Shown in pieces: positions 9,596-20,912 of a stretch of DNA of 64,000 bases. The stretch is taken from positions 18,246,001 through 18,310,000 of the forward strand of contig CM051508.1 in the NCBI GenBank assembly GCA_028015205.1, given 5' to 3'. The notes beneath the pieces were generated by a model that did no database searches, had not been told where the DNA came from, and was given only the letters and a program-made list of their open reading frames with translations. The stretch comes from Mytilisepta virgata (taxonomy: Eukaryota > Mollusca > Bivalvia > Mytilida > Mytilidae). The position numbers and the translations under genes are program-made. Positions within the stretch are counted from its first letter, which is position 1; every line of letters begins with the position of its first letter.

Positions 9596-10985
9596 TAATT
9601 AACTAGAATTGATAACACACACAAAGAAGTAATATTTAACATCGAATCATATTGCTGGATTTTTTTATATATAGCAGAATAATGTAAATACATTATCATT
9701 CGTTATGCATGAGAGTGATCATTCGTTATGCATGAGAGTGATACATTTGTAAGCGGTTGTGCTTTTCTTACCATGCAATTTATGGTCGAAAGGCTTGACA
9801 CGAGGCATTTATGGCAGGGTCCTTGTGGTCAAATTGACCATAGAATTTCTGGTCTTCGCAAACACAAAATCTGTGAAGTACGAATCTGATACAGAATTTT
9901 CTTTCTTGTTAAAAGAGAGATAAGTCATACTTTCAAAAACTAATTTATTCCAAATAAGTCCAGCAAAAGCATTTTTTCCGTACAGAAAAAAACTTACATA
10001 TATGAAGCAGGTAGCAATTTTCAAATGATTTTAAATTTTTTTTTTAAATTAATTTATTTATTTATACTTGATTCAATTGAAATAATTGAAATCCCGGGTT
10101 GAAATCTCATATATAATAAAGAAAGAGGGGGGATTTATTTTCAGAGCTCTCAACCTCTCTCAATCAGCTCCGAGATGTCCACTTTTGGTCATTCACGCGG
10201 TCGGGAGACATAATGTTGTCTTATATATATGGCGGGATATATGGATTAATACTATAAACTGGATTAATAGTATCCAATAAAAATACAAAAATGGGGGGGG
10301 GGGGGGGGCGGCGACAATGGCGGCAACCATCAGTACGATTTTGAGTCTTCTTTCAATTCCCAGATTTTAACCCAAACTCACTACCCCTTTTTTTCCCCCA
10401 CTTCTAAATATTACATTTGCTATCCTTTTAATACCCATTAGCCACATTTTCTAGCTTGTTCATCTAGATTATCAACCTTTTCACCTTTCAGGATTATACA
10501 ACGCTCTTTCAGTACCCTACACAGTTCACTTATTCTCATAAGGCTCAGTAGAGAGTAAATGTGCACAATCTCGTTTAGTTCCTGCACGCCGATTTCACAA
10601 AGTCGTATAACTTTGATAAATCTTTTAGATAACAAACGCTTCGAACTTTTTACCTTCTTAGTATCATAATAATTTTTGTGAATATGCCTTATTTTATTTA
10701 TCATAATTAAATTTTCCTCATTGTGACCGTGGTTGGTGAGGTAAGAAAAGTTATTTAGATTAGACGGTCACGTGACTCGATCAATATACGTATGGGAACT
10801 TCTGACCTGTAAAATATTGTTTATCGTACTGAAAAAGCTTATTTTTGATAGAGGGTTCGTCAAGTAATTGAAATGACATTAATTATTTAACGAGTTTTGA
10901 GGGAAAATTGAATGTTGAAAGTATTTACTTAAGGAAAAGAACCTCTATTAATTTTATGGTAATTTTCAAGTGGGAAAAATAGAAA
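9596..10985. other. intergenic DNA upstream of the B-box gene, copy A
   Basis: Holds a 23-bp tandem pair near 9,707-9,745 ('cattcgttatgcatgagagt'), a poly-G run at ~10,292-10,307, and a minus-strand 88-codon ORF at 10,438-10,704 that is broken by a stop in copy B. The last 245 bp precede the B-box gene ATG and include an E-box palindrome (separate entry). Confidence 0.45.
10767..10776. promoter_or_regulatory. GTCACGTGAC E-box upstream of the B-box gene
   Basis: A perfect 10-bp palindrome with a CACGTG core, 210 bp upstream of the ATG at 10,986. It is preserved in copy B at 53,213-53,222 although the bases beside it have changed. The sequence fits the CLEAR/USF/MITF-type bHLH-zip site. Function is inferred from position and conservation only. 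Confidence 0.4.
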
Positions 10986-11387
10986 ATGGAACGGCCGGAT
11001 CCAAGGTGCAAGCCATGCGAAAGGATGGACACAGAGTCGGATGGATCAGTTTTGTGTGTAACGTGTACGGAGTTTTTATGCGAGATATGTCTGAAATACC
11101 ATCGAAGTAACAAATTCACAACAGACCACGACATCAAACCACTCTCTGAAATAAACTTGGAAAAACCACTTCCGAAGGCGTTTGTCGGCAAATGTGCTGA
11201 ACATAATGGCAAACCACTCGACCTTTTCTGTGCAGATGACGAAGTTGCATGTTGTTCCGTTTGCGTTTCAATTAACCACCGCCAATGCGAAAAGGTCCTT
11301 GCTATTGAAGATGCCGCGCAGAGATTCCTCTCCGATGATAATGTTGATAAAATTGAACAAGAGCTTGTCGACTATGAAGAAGATATG
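10986..11387 (+). pseudogene. B-box (TRIM-like) gene copy A, N-terminal segment
   Basis: Starts MERPDPRCKPCERMD. Two B-box zinc-finger-like regions are visible: CKPC...CVTC...CEICLKYH...H at residues ~8-50 and KCAEHNGKPLDLFC...CCSVC...H at ~66-100. No RING domain precedes them, so it resembles RING-less TRIM/B-box proteins, which are often immune or signalling adaptors. After DYEEDM the frame runs into an inserted 4.34-kb element. Removing the element and one GATATG duplicate would bring the downstream segment (15,734 on) into phase, so this was one intronless ORF. ATG choice: first in frame, and conserved in copy B. Confidence 0.75.
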
Positions 11388-11635
11388 TACGGAACCCCGC
11401 AGGGGACACGACAAGAAAAAAAATTATATCGTTATCTCGATTTATGATATCGTTATCACGATTTATGATATCGTTATCTCGATTTATCATATCGTTATCA
11501 CGATTTATTATATCGTTATCTCGATTTATCATATCGTGATATCGATTTATTATATCGTTATCTCAATTTATTATATCGTTATGTCGATTTATTATATCGT
11601 TATCTCAATTAATTATATCGTTATCTCGGTTTATT

Positions 11636-12564
11636 AGCTCACCTGGCTCGTCGTCGTCGTCGTAAACGTCTCTAGATCTTCTCCTCTGAAACCATTGGGC
11701 CAATTGGAAAACACGTTGGCTGCAATGGTCCTTAGGCGGTCCTCTTTCAGAATTATATCTGATGACCGCGCCTGTCATGCAAGATGACCACCAGAGCCGA
11801 ACTTAGTTTAACATAGGACCATATGGGAAATTTACATAAAGATATTTTTGTCTGCAAGCACTTGGCCAATGAAACAAAAATAGACAGCAAGGTGGTCCTC
11901 TTTCAAACGTATATTCGATGACTCCTTCCATTATCCAAGATGACCGCCAGAGCCGAACATAGTTTTACATAGGATCCTATAGGAAATATACTTAAAAATC
12001 TGCTTGTCCGAAACCACTTGGCCAATTGGAACAAAAGGTGGTCCTCTTTCAGACGTATATTCGATGACCCCTTCCATTATCAAGATGACCGCCAGAGGCG
12101 AACATAATTTTACATATGATCCTTTGGGAAATTTACTTAAAGATCTGCTTGTCCGAAACCACTTGGCCAATTGGAACAAAACTTGGCTTTCAGAATTATA
12201 TCCGATGGCTTGATCGTCATCCAGGATAGCCGCCAGAGTCGAACATAGTTTAAACATAGGACACTTTGTGAAATCTACATATAGATCTTCTCGTCTGAAA
12301 CCACTTGGCCAATTGGAACAAAACTAGTCAGCAATGGTCCTTAGTTGGTCCTCTTTCAGGAGTATATCCGATGTTCCTGTCCACCATCCGAGATTTCTGG
12401 CAGAAATGAACTTAGTTTAACATAGGACCTAATGGGAAAGTTCACTGAATGATCTTCTTGTTTAAAAACCAGTGAGCCAATTGGAACTTGACAGCAATTT
12501 TTCAGGTTGCCAGTCAAGATGGACATAGTCCAGGTGAGCGATACAGGCTCTTTGGAGCCTCTAG
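11636..12564 (-). repeat. ~165-bp tandem array in the left arm of the long-TIR element
   Basis: About five degenerate units, each with a 'ctgaaaccacttggccaatt' core, 'ggtcctctttcag' and 'gaacatagtttaacatagga' blocks. Array ends carry 'agctcacctgg' and 'ccaggtgagc', which are inverted. It interrupts the left arm only. The same unit family forms arrays at 38,160-39,740 (same strand) and 40,885-42,720 (opposite strand). Confidence 0.65.
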
Positions 12565-13499
12565 TTATATTGTTATTTCGATGCAATATTGTTAGTTAAA
12601 TACCTATCCACTAACAATCCAAACAAATACCCAATTAGGTTCATTATTAGCAAATAATTTCTAAGTTAATTACCGTTTGTTTCATTTATAATTTATAATT
12701 CCAATAGTACTAGTCGAGTCATAGTTGTTCAGTGTTTCGGTTTAGGTTTTTAGAACCAAGGCATATCCGCATCTATAAAGAAGACATGAAAATGTGTTTC
12801 CGCCAATAACCAATAACATAACTATTTTATTTTAATATAAGAGGAATGGGGTACGACAGTGATGCTCTCTTTCAATAAAATAGTCATGAAAGTGTCTTGC
12901 AATTATTTCGTTTAAAAGAATTTTACTTTTATATAGAAAATTTATTTAAGTGTATTCTGTGAGATAATCTTTTATATTTTTATAAACAAACAACAAAATG
13001 GATAACAGGAAAAGTCAACAATAACATACGAATCAATCAAAGCAACCCAACTGAAAAAACGTCGGACAAAAAATAAAAGTGTACAAAATACAAACATGAA
13101 CACAACAGAGATTCAGGATAGTCTAAATTGGTACAGACACTGAATAGTGGCGGGGTTAAACCGGTTTAATGGGTACCCAAACCTGCCACTTTTTCTATTA
13201 TGACAGTCTGGTGTATAAAACACACTATAAAAACCAATACAGTATGATTACCAACAAGGTGACCGCTTGCTAGAAATGAAAATTAGAGTGGAGGGTTTAG
13301 CATTGAAATTAGCTAAGGCTCTCATAGGTGCAGGTCGGATACTTCCCTCTATTGAACGAAAAAATCTGAAATAACACTTCCATCAAGGATTTAATGGTAT
13401 CTAGTCATAGAGTTCAATAGCAATCGGCAGTATTCGTGAGAGGCCATTATGAATTTAGAGTCTTCAAGCCATTGGGAGAAATTGCAATTTTTACAGAAT

Positions 13500-14590
13500 T
13501 ACACATATTTCATATTTGTAACCCTTACTGTGAAAAAATCTTAGGTAACTCCCAAGTTTCTGTGGGTTACTAGCGAGACTGCATTTATTCACGATATTGC
13601 AGTAGAAACTAGGATGGGAAAATTCGTTCATGATAAGTGTTTTTTCTGGAAGCTGGATATTTAGACGAAAGGTGTTGATACCTATTATAACACCTTTTAA
13701 AAGCATTAAGCAGCAAATATTTTTTTTTAGTAATCGCATGGTTTCGTTCGTTAATCTTCTAGCCGAGGGCATATTCGCGCAAAACGTCAAAGCTGTGATA
13801 TGTACACTCTATACGATGGTACCAAAGGCACGTCTCCATCAAGAAAGGGGAAACTAGTAATTGGAAAATTAAAATCGTCCCTTTTGTCATAAATTTTAGT
13901 ACGTATCTCTCCATTTTCGATATTTATAGTACGATCTAAACAAGAACAGCATTTACTATTCTTATTAGTTTTGTTCAAATGTAGCTTTTTTGGATGAATG
14001 TCTTTTGCATATTTAGGAAACTCGGGGTTATCAACAGTAATTACATCATCAAGATACCTGCAATTAATCCACTATCAATATTTACCAGTGTTATCAAAAG
14101 CTTGCTATTTTGAAACTGAGCAGCGGACATCCGTAACAACCTCAGACTTTATTTTCCACAGGCTTCATTGACCAAATATCTTGAAAATGGTTGATTTTTA
14201 GAAGTTTTCTCTGCATATTCTGCTTCAGACAAAATTGTTCGCATGTCAATTAATTTCTCCTGATTCTGTATTTTACACTTAAGGAGTTTTTTCATGAAAG
14301 ACTGTTCATAACAATATAAAAATAAGTCGGCAATAAGAGTTTGTACCCATAGGAATCCCAATAACCTGTCGATGCACAGTAATGCCAAAAAACGAAGAAA
14401 TAATTTTTGAACATTTATAAGATGGATTATAGAATGAAGCAAAGCAAACTTCTGATAAATCTTATGTAATTGAGAAGTAGTAATGGAACAAAATCTGATG
14501 AATAAACCATGTCGCCCATTATTTTTTAATATTGTCTGTAGATCTTTAAGGTTAACAGAGGAACGACGTTGATGATGCATATTATGGTTT
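13500..14590 (-). pseudogene. decayed reverse transcriptase, Penelope-like type
   Basis: Minus-strand frames, read from 14,580 downward, hold scattered pieces: ADLFLYCYEQSFMKK (14,280-14,340), YLDDVITVDNPEF with the catalytic YLDD pair near 14,045-14,058, KIYDKRDDFNFPITS and FLDGDVPLVPSYRVYISQL (13,787-13,900), and EFSHPSFYCNIVNK (~13,590-13,630). The order and wording resemble a reverse transcriptase common in bivalve and cnidarian genomes, probably Penelope-like. Several frameshifts separate the pieces. A second partial copy is on the + strand at 47,080-47,493. Confidence 0.6.
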
Positions 14591-15727
14591 GTTATTTTGA
14601 AATGCGTCGTCGTGGGCGTAGTCGAGGACTCATTATGACTAGTTATTATTATTATTCTTTTTTAAGTAGCTGTTTTTTTTTTGCAGAGTGTTCTTGAAAA
14701 CGGCTCAATCTATTGAAACCAAACTTTGAACAAAAATATGGAACCATCTGAGGTAATGCCTCGTCATACTATTTTTGAAACGGCCGCTATCAAATTTTTA
14801 AAAATCTTAAAAAATAGAAAAAAATTCTTGACAGATTCAATTTTAGCGTAGAAATGTTCAGCTTCATCGAAAATTCATTTCAAAATATCAAAGATGGCCA
14901 CTATTTTCAAAATGGCTACCGTGTAAGTTGATATATTGGAATAATTTAAAATGTAGCTCTTTTGTATAAATGTATTTTGCATATTTTAGAAACTCGGGCG
15001 GTCTATTGAGGATTCTGTTGTTCTGTTCATCATTCTGGGATCTGTTCATCATTATGGATATAATACCAATGGTTCTTAATAGCCCTTCCTAATTGCCGAA
15101 GATTCGGGTTATATCTTGTTGTAAATACTAGTGGGATGTGAATCTTGGATTTGTTTTTCGTATCATATTGAAACATTCGTTTAAACGAAATAAATGCAAG
15201 ACACTTTCATGGAAAGAGACGACTGTTGTCGTACCCATATCTCTTCTATTGAAATTTAATAGTAATATGTGATTGGCGGCAACATATTTCCATGTCTTCT
15301 TAATGAATAAAAGGCTAGCGGTGCCTGGTGAGGATATGCCTTGGTTCTTAAAACCTAAACCGAAACACTGGAAAACTAAGAGATGATTTTCTCGACTATA
15401 TGTTTTGGCATTATAAATCATAAATTATACAAATGGTAATTGACTCAGAAATTATCTGTTAATGGTGAACTTAATTGGGTATGTGTTTGGATTGGTAGTG
15501 GACACGTATCTAACTAACAATATTGCATCGAAATAACGATATCATAAATCGAGATAACGATATAACAAATTGATATAACGATATAATAAATCGATATAAC
15601 GATATAATAAATCGAGATAACGATATAATAAATCGAGATAACGATATCATAAATCGTGATAACGATATCATAAATCGAGATAACGATATAATTTTTTTTC
15701 TTGTCGTGTCCCCTGCGGGGCTCCGTA

Positions 15728-16314
15728 GATATGAAAGCTATTTTGTCGCATAATACTAAAGGTCTTGAAGACTTGGAAAGTCAGTTCGAAACAAAAGTTA
15801 GAACACTTGAATCTGTTTATAAAGATTTAATTGATACGGTTGAAGAGTTCGTAAGTAAAAAGAAGTGTGAACTACAAAACCTTTACGACCAGAAAAAAGT
15901 TGAAGTGGAAGCGCATAATGTCAGTCTTGAAAACAGTTTAAAAGCTTTAAGCAATGACCGAGAAATTCTACGAGGCAGCAATGATGAAGTATCAGACGTG
16001 GAAGTCATGCTCGAAGTGATAAAAGTCCGCAGACGAGCAGAAGATTACAAAAAATGTCTTGATGACAAGGCAAGAAAATGCAACGTCAGTTTCGAACTTA
16101 CGCTGGATAGCGTTATATATGATGACGTGCAAAAAGTTAAAAACAACTTTTTCAAATTAGATGTCAACGAGAAATTATCCGACTTGAAGTTAACCAGTCT
16201 AGATTTCGAAAAAATGGTTTGTAAGTTTAGTAGATTTAACGATTGGTTTAGCGAATGGCTGGTAAATAAGGATAGCATAGACGCTATTTATTTCACAGTT
16301 TCAAGAGAAATTAA
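15728..16314 (+). pseudogene. B-box gene copy A, coiled-coil segment
   Basis: Continues the B-box gene after the long-TIR element: DMKAILSHNTKGLEDLE, then ~190 residues of charged heptad-like sequence typical of the TRIM coiled coil that mediates dimerisation. Compared with copy B it lacks an in-frame 9-bp piece near 16,147 and keeps 17 bp that B has lost near 15,747. It ends at a second insertion (16,315). The TTAA at 16,311-16,314 is the left target duplicate. Confidence 0.7.
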
Positions 16315-16581
16315 GGTATCCGGACCATAATAAATAATGATAAAAAATTGTATCTCCTTTTGACCCTGAATGGCGGAATCAAACAATTTAAAGCTGGAAT
16401 TTTGTATATATATTTTTCTCAAGTTGAAACACACTTTGTTGCTTATATGCAGAGTCTGTAAAAATTAGTTATATTAGAATTTCCGAAGTTTGCCGATAAT
16501 TACCGAGGTCATTTCAATTGGGTTGTATGGAACATCTGCGAACTTTTAAATAATCACGTGGTCATTTATGGTCCGGATATC
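16315..16581. mobile_element. 267-bp MITE with TTAA target duplication
   Basis: Termini 'gtatccggaccata' and 'tatggtccggatatc' are inverted copies. TTAA stands on both sides (16,311-16,314 and 16,582-16,585), and copy B has a single uninterrupted TTAA at the corresponding site. TTAA duplication is typical of piggyBac and Kolobok superfamilies. There is no coding content. It splits the coiled coil from the C-terminal domain. Confidence 0.85.
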
Positions 16582-16940
16582 TTAATCCGATAGGAATTTT
16601 ATCTTATACTCCTATGTATCCCAGTAGAATTAGAATAAAACTAACTGTCGACAATTCTATTCTCGCTGAAATGTGCAGAACAATATGTTAGGAAAACGGA
16701 GGAGGCCACTTGATTGATGTGGAATTTCCATATCTTGTTCATTTAAAACCCTCCACCAAGTATCGAATAATTTTCAGACTGGAGGAAGATCGTAAGGAAA
16801 TTTTTGAGTATGGGTCGGGAGGACAACCTACAGTGGATTACGAAGGTGTAGAATTCATATTTGAAAATGATGACGAGTGTTCCCAAGAAAGAACGTGCGT
16901 TGATAGAGGACAGCTAGCGGGATTTATATTTACTGCTTGA
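16582..16940 (+). pseudogene. B-box gene copy A, C-terminal PHR-like segment
   Basis: Reads PIGILSYTPMYPSRIRIKL, an in-frame TAG at 16,689-16,691 (Trp in copy B), then HLIDVEFPYLVHLKPSTKYR ... YEGVEFIFEN ... DRGQLAGFIFTA and TGA. The beta-rich pattern and the closing RGQLAGFIF resemble PHR domains, which end in RGQIP-type motifs and bind partners in BTB, TRIM and PAM proteins. That assignment is by motif memory. The segment is separated from the rest by the MITE, so this copy has at least three independent lesions. Confidence 0.65.
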
Positions 16941-17330
16941 CAATGAACATCTAGAAATATGTAAAATAAAGAAAAGAGACGTTTATATCTAGTTGATTTG
17001 TATAGCTTATAGCCCTTTTCAGAAACTCATTTCGGAATCAGGATTCTGACTCAAAAATTATAATTTGAAGCAAGTTATTTCCCTTGCTGGGATGTAGTAC
17101 TGGTTCGCTGCAACGAAGAGTAAAGGATTAACTGTTTTTAAAGCTTGTTAATTGCCAGTAATGTTTGGTTTATATAATTTAGGGACTACTTACGATCGTT
17201 TTGCTTCCAACATACGTGTAATCAAACTTGATTATAAAGCTGGAAATATTTGTATATCAAAGTAATAAATAATTTCTATTTACTTCCTACTGGTTGCTCT
17301 GCACTGCAGCGAACCAGTACTTCTATACTA

Positions 17331-17333
<3 letters not shown>

Positions 17334-17399
<66 letters not shown>
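17334..17399. repeat. (AT)n microsatellite
   Basis: An uninterrupted AT run of about 33 units. The matching place in copy B (55,134-55,146) has only about 6 units, so the tract has expanded in A or contracted in B since the duplication. Confidence 0.9.
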
Positions 17400-17402
<3 letters not shown>

Positions 17403-19989
17403 CTGCAAAGAGCATCAAGGGACGATGCCAATCTTATGCTCAATGCAGAAATTCCATTAAAAATAAAGTATATATACACACATCTATAGAAAAAAATATG
17501 TTATAGTTTACATGCCACCTTTTGAAGATAAGAAGAAAGTATCTTTTTTTCTTCATTATTGACCAGCCATATTAATTTACTTTAGTCACTCAAGCTTTTG
17601 ACCTGCTCAGGCAAGCCCCCGAACAGATCCTCTTTTATGATGTGATTGAGATGTACAATGAAACAGGAAGTTGATTATACCCCCCGCAAACAAAGTTTGG
17701 GGGGGGTATATAGGAATCACCTTGTCCGTCCGTCTGTCTGTCTGTCCGTCTGTCCATATATCTTGTAAACGCAACTCCTCCTAGACCGCTCAATGGATTT
17801 CAACGAAACTTTACAGAAAGGAAGTACATCATCCAGAGATGTGCATGAAGAAAAATCTTTGCTTTCCGATAATTGGACTTCAAAGCAGGGGGTATCCTTT
17901 GTGAGATTTGCTCACAGTACATATAGTTTCATTCTCCACCTGACCAGATCTGCACTTGCAGATTCTATTGTGGCGGAGAGTACCCGAATATCTACCTAGT
18001 TAAATTTGCAATTTGTGTGCAGAAATTTTGAAATTGGTTAACATTTCTTCTGCTCAGAATTTTTTATAAATACATTTCTTCTTCAGTTGTCCAAAATATG
18101 ACAAGTTAAGGCAAGATTACTTCAATAACATCATTGACATACAACCAAGTATAAATAGTTATTCACCTTTTGAAAAACTAAAAACTTATTTTATCTTTTA
18201 AAAAAACGATCTTTTGCGGTTTGTTGCTCCATTTATTATAAAAGGTCCATAGTTAAATATGGACTCTAAAGCTGCATAATATGTGTATTTGTTTCCACGT
18301 TTTTTTTATTTATTTCTGTTCTACTTTGTATATATGTTATTTTAATCTTTAACTAACTTCCGGTCATAAATTCGCATTTCAAATAAATTCATTATCAATG
18401 AATAATTTTCTAATCCAAAATTGTTTTTGAATGCAAGATATAAATTAAGTTTCCCATCTCTCAAGTCAGATGACTGTTTGTGCCATCTATTGATATAGTC
18501 TTGTTTTAAACTTCTGTTGCAGTCAGATTTAAATGGTGAGGTTGCTTATGAAACATGATCATTTATTTCTGTAGTGTTTGTCATGTCATGAAGGATTCTT
18601 GGTTTCATATAATTTTTTGACAGATTATAGGGTGCTTTGTAATGGAAAAGATGAATCAAGATTTTAGATTTTCTAAGCGGTGCCAAAATTTAATCATATG
18701 TTTGACCAAATCAAAGTGGAGAGGAAAGCGCCCAAGTTCGGATTCAACAACAAAGTTGGTGCTTCTTCTATGCACTCCTAGAATAGATTTACAGAATTTC
18801 AAGTGTAATTTTTCACTTAGTAATTGTGAGAATATTTCCTCAAAAGGAATATAATTCCCTGTGTGAATTTTGTAGAGAATGGGTTAAAGCAGCCCCATAT
18901 TTCACAGGCATACATAAAACTTGGTTTGACATTATAATCAAATAAGTAGTCCAAGGAAAAGCTGGAACTTAAGTTATTATCATGAAACTTTAAACAGAAA
19001 TATTTTTATTTGACCTATATATGTCATATATAATGTCACATATGACTTTGTAGTGATTTAACGTATAATAACTAATATAGCTTTGAATCTGCTTAGCTGT
19101 AACCACTTGTAATACATATATTTTGGATGTTGACATGTATGTATTTTTATTGTGATTTCTTGTTTTGGTATCGGTCATAATCCTACTATTTGGATTTCAC
19201 ATTAATAAATATTTGAATTTTGAATTATTTTTTTTTTACGTGAAGGAAAAAACCAATAATGGGAAATAGCGGACGTGACGAATACTTGTGTACACTTGTT
19301 GTAGTTAAGGTCAATTTTTTACCATGTACATCGCGATACGTTTTCCATTGGTTCATCTCTTGGGAAGAAGATACCAGCCAGTTTACGTTGCAAGTGGACT
19401 TGGGAAGATGACATAACTAAGAATTATCGAGAAAGAAGTATAGGCTTTTGAAATCTTGACCACTTATGCTAAAATCAAAATGGCTAAAACCTTTGGAAAA
19501 AATCGACACTGACACTACCCTGAAACTGACCCTTTAAATTTGATATGTATAAAATTTGGTGAAAACTAAGGAATATCTCAATCCGTGCATATTTTAATCC
19601 TTGGATGATTTTTACCTTAAATCTTTTGGTAATTTTGACTTTTAAATCTGCTCTTCGACACTTTAGTTTGGTATTCTAGCGAATAAAATGTTTGGTCTTC
19701 AGCACAACTGATGTTTCGTACCTCCGTTGACGAAAATTCACATCTAGAACATTTATTAACACGACTGAATGGATGTCTCTCCTGGTGGACGTGCGTCAGT
19801 TGCTAGTATTTCAACAATAACGTAAAAATTTGTACTTAAAAATTTCGAAATCCAAAGGCAAGACTAACGCATAATACCGTAATAAAATAATCCCACAAGG
19901 CTACATGTATAACTGAAAGAATAAAATACATGTAATAAACTGAACAGACTAAGAACAAGACAAAACATAAAATAACAATGAAAAGGGAC

Positions 19990-20104
19990 TGACATCAGGT
20001 GCTCTGGAAGGTAGGCAAGTCCTGCTTCTTTAACGGCACCTGTCACATTGCCAGTGAGTAAAATCAAAGGAAGTGTCAATTCTGGCGATGTGTCAGTTCC
20101 TGAA
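19990..20104 (-). other. coding-like patch seen in both copies, unknown
   Basis: On the minus strand an 'attcttcag' acceptor-like site precedes TDTSPELTLPLILL and GNVTGAVKEAGLAYLPEHL, about 36 codons. Copy B (~57,520-57,634) has nearly the same peptide with a few replacements and a better donor ('ctg|gtatca') but has lost the acceptor AG. It may be a relic exon of an unknown gene downstream of the receptor genes. Confidence is low because each copy lacks one splice site. Confidence 0.25.
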
Positions 20105-20585
20105 GAATGTGAAATTTAACTGAAGATATCTAGTCTCATATGTGAGATATAAACTTCGTATCGGCAAATCAATTGGTGATGACGACCATAGAATTATTTT
20201 AGTGTTTAAATTAACCCTGTCTTATGATACTGCTACGAAAATCTAAATATGATAAAACAGAATTCGTCATAAACACATGACATTTATGATGCACAACTGT
20301 CAATAAACACACAAGGTTGGAATTTGAAGTCGACATCTTTTTATTCTACCAGCTTGACTTCAACTGGATGATTGATGAAGTTGTAAACCACCCTTTCTTG
20401 TCCAGAAATTTAATGCATCCGATTCTGTTTATATTGTATACAGTTAAAAATGCAACATATGCCAATTGACAACACCGTTTGTTATCGGTCATCTGACAAT
20501 ATCTGTTTAAAATGTTGACCATTTTATTTTTTAAATTTACATTCAATTAAAAATGCATACATGGTTATACAGTAATGTGCTGTTG

Positions 20586-20870
20586 GCGTGGCCAATGATG
20601 CGAGCACAGAAATAGCCCTTTCCAGAAACTCATTTCCGTATCACGATTCTGACTCTAAAATTATAATTTAAACCGAGTTATTTCCCTTACTTTACTTACT
20701 AACATTTCGGGAGAACGAAACTTTTTCTAGCCTTAGTATGCAGCACAATATGGCCATATTCACTTTAACAAATAAATTCACTTCGGGTTGCATAATGGCT
20801 GCCCCCATTAAACAAAGACTTTTCTAAATGACCCACATGCTCCCGTAGCGCTCGCTATTATAAATATTAC
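20586..20870 (-). repeat. ~285-bp dispersed repeat, 3' of gene 1
   Basis: Begins near 'gtggccaatgatgcgagcac' and ends near 'gtagcgctcgctatt', with 'cactttaacaaataaattcac' and 'gactctaaaattataattt' between. The same repeat lies inverted in the gene 1 intron at 27,413-27,655 and directly at 58,129-58,400 in copy B. Shorter pieces are at ~17,010-17,095 and ~54,815-54,900. Confidence 0.7.
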
Positions 20871-20912
20871 AATACAAACAAAAATTTCCCAATTTTCGAT
20901 AATCCTTACTGA

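Larger units (their letters stand above)
11388..15727. mobile_element. 4,340-bp long-inverted-repeat element inside the B-box gene
   Basis: The ends are inverted copies: left 'tacggaaccccgcagggg', right the complement with one difference. Both run on into 'acacgacaag', an A run, and then stacked ~21-bp units 'atatcgttatctcgattta'. Flanking GATATG at 11,382-11,387 and 15,728-15,733 is a 6-bp target duplication; copy B has a single GATATG there. Inverted similarity continues inward (12,565-12,910 against 15,170-15,540), so arms are about 550 bp once a ~930-bp array inside the left arm is set aside. Inside is a decayed reverse transcriptase on the minus strand. A 6-bp duplication with long arms resembles Polinton/Maverick insertion, but no polymerase B or integrase is visible. 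Confidence 0.82.
16941..20912. other. duplicated intergenic DNA between the B-box gene and gene 1
   Basis: No convincing gene. Holds a partial copy of the 'gaaactcatttc' repeat (17,010-17,095), the (AT)n tract, a 252-bp repeat absent from B (17,676-17,927; begins with a 'ccccccgcaaacaaagtttggggg' type hairpin and contains a 'tccgtctgtctg' run), a possible coding patch at 19,990-20,104, and a ~285-bp repeat at 20,586-20,870. Several ORFs of 60-75 codons here change frame between the copies. Confidence 0.45.

Noticed and set aside
10438..10704. 88-codon minus-strand ORF upstream of the B-box gene
   Set aside because: In copy B a CGA codon of this frame is TGA, no domain or splice site is seen, and the composition is that of AT-rich spacer.
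11182..11637. 151-codon ORF with repeated ISIY/IVI residues
   Set aside because: It is a shadow frame of the B-box gene running into the 21-bp repeats of the inverted element.
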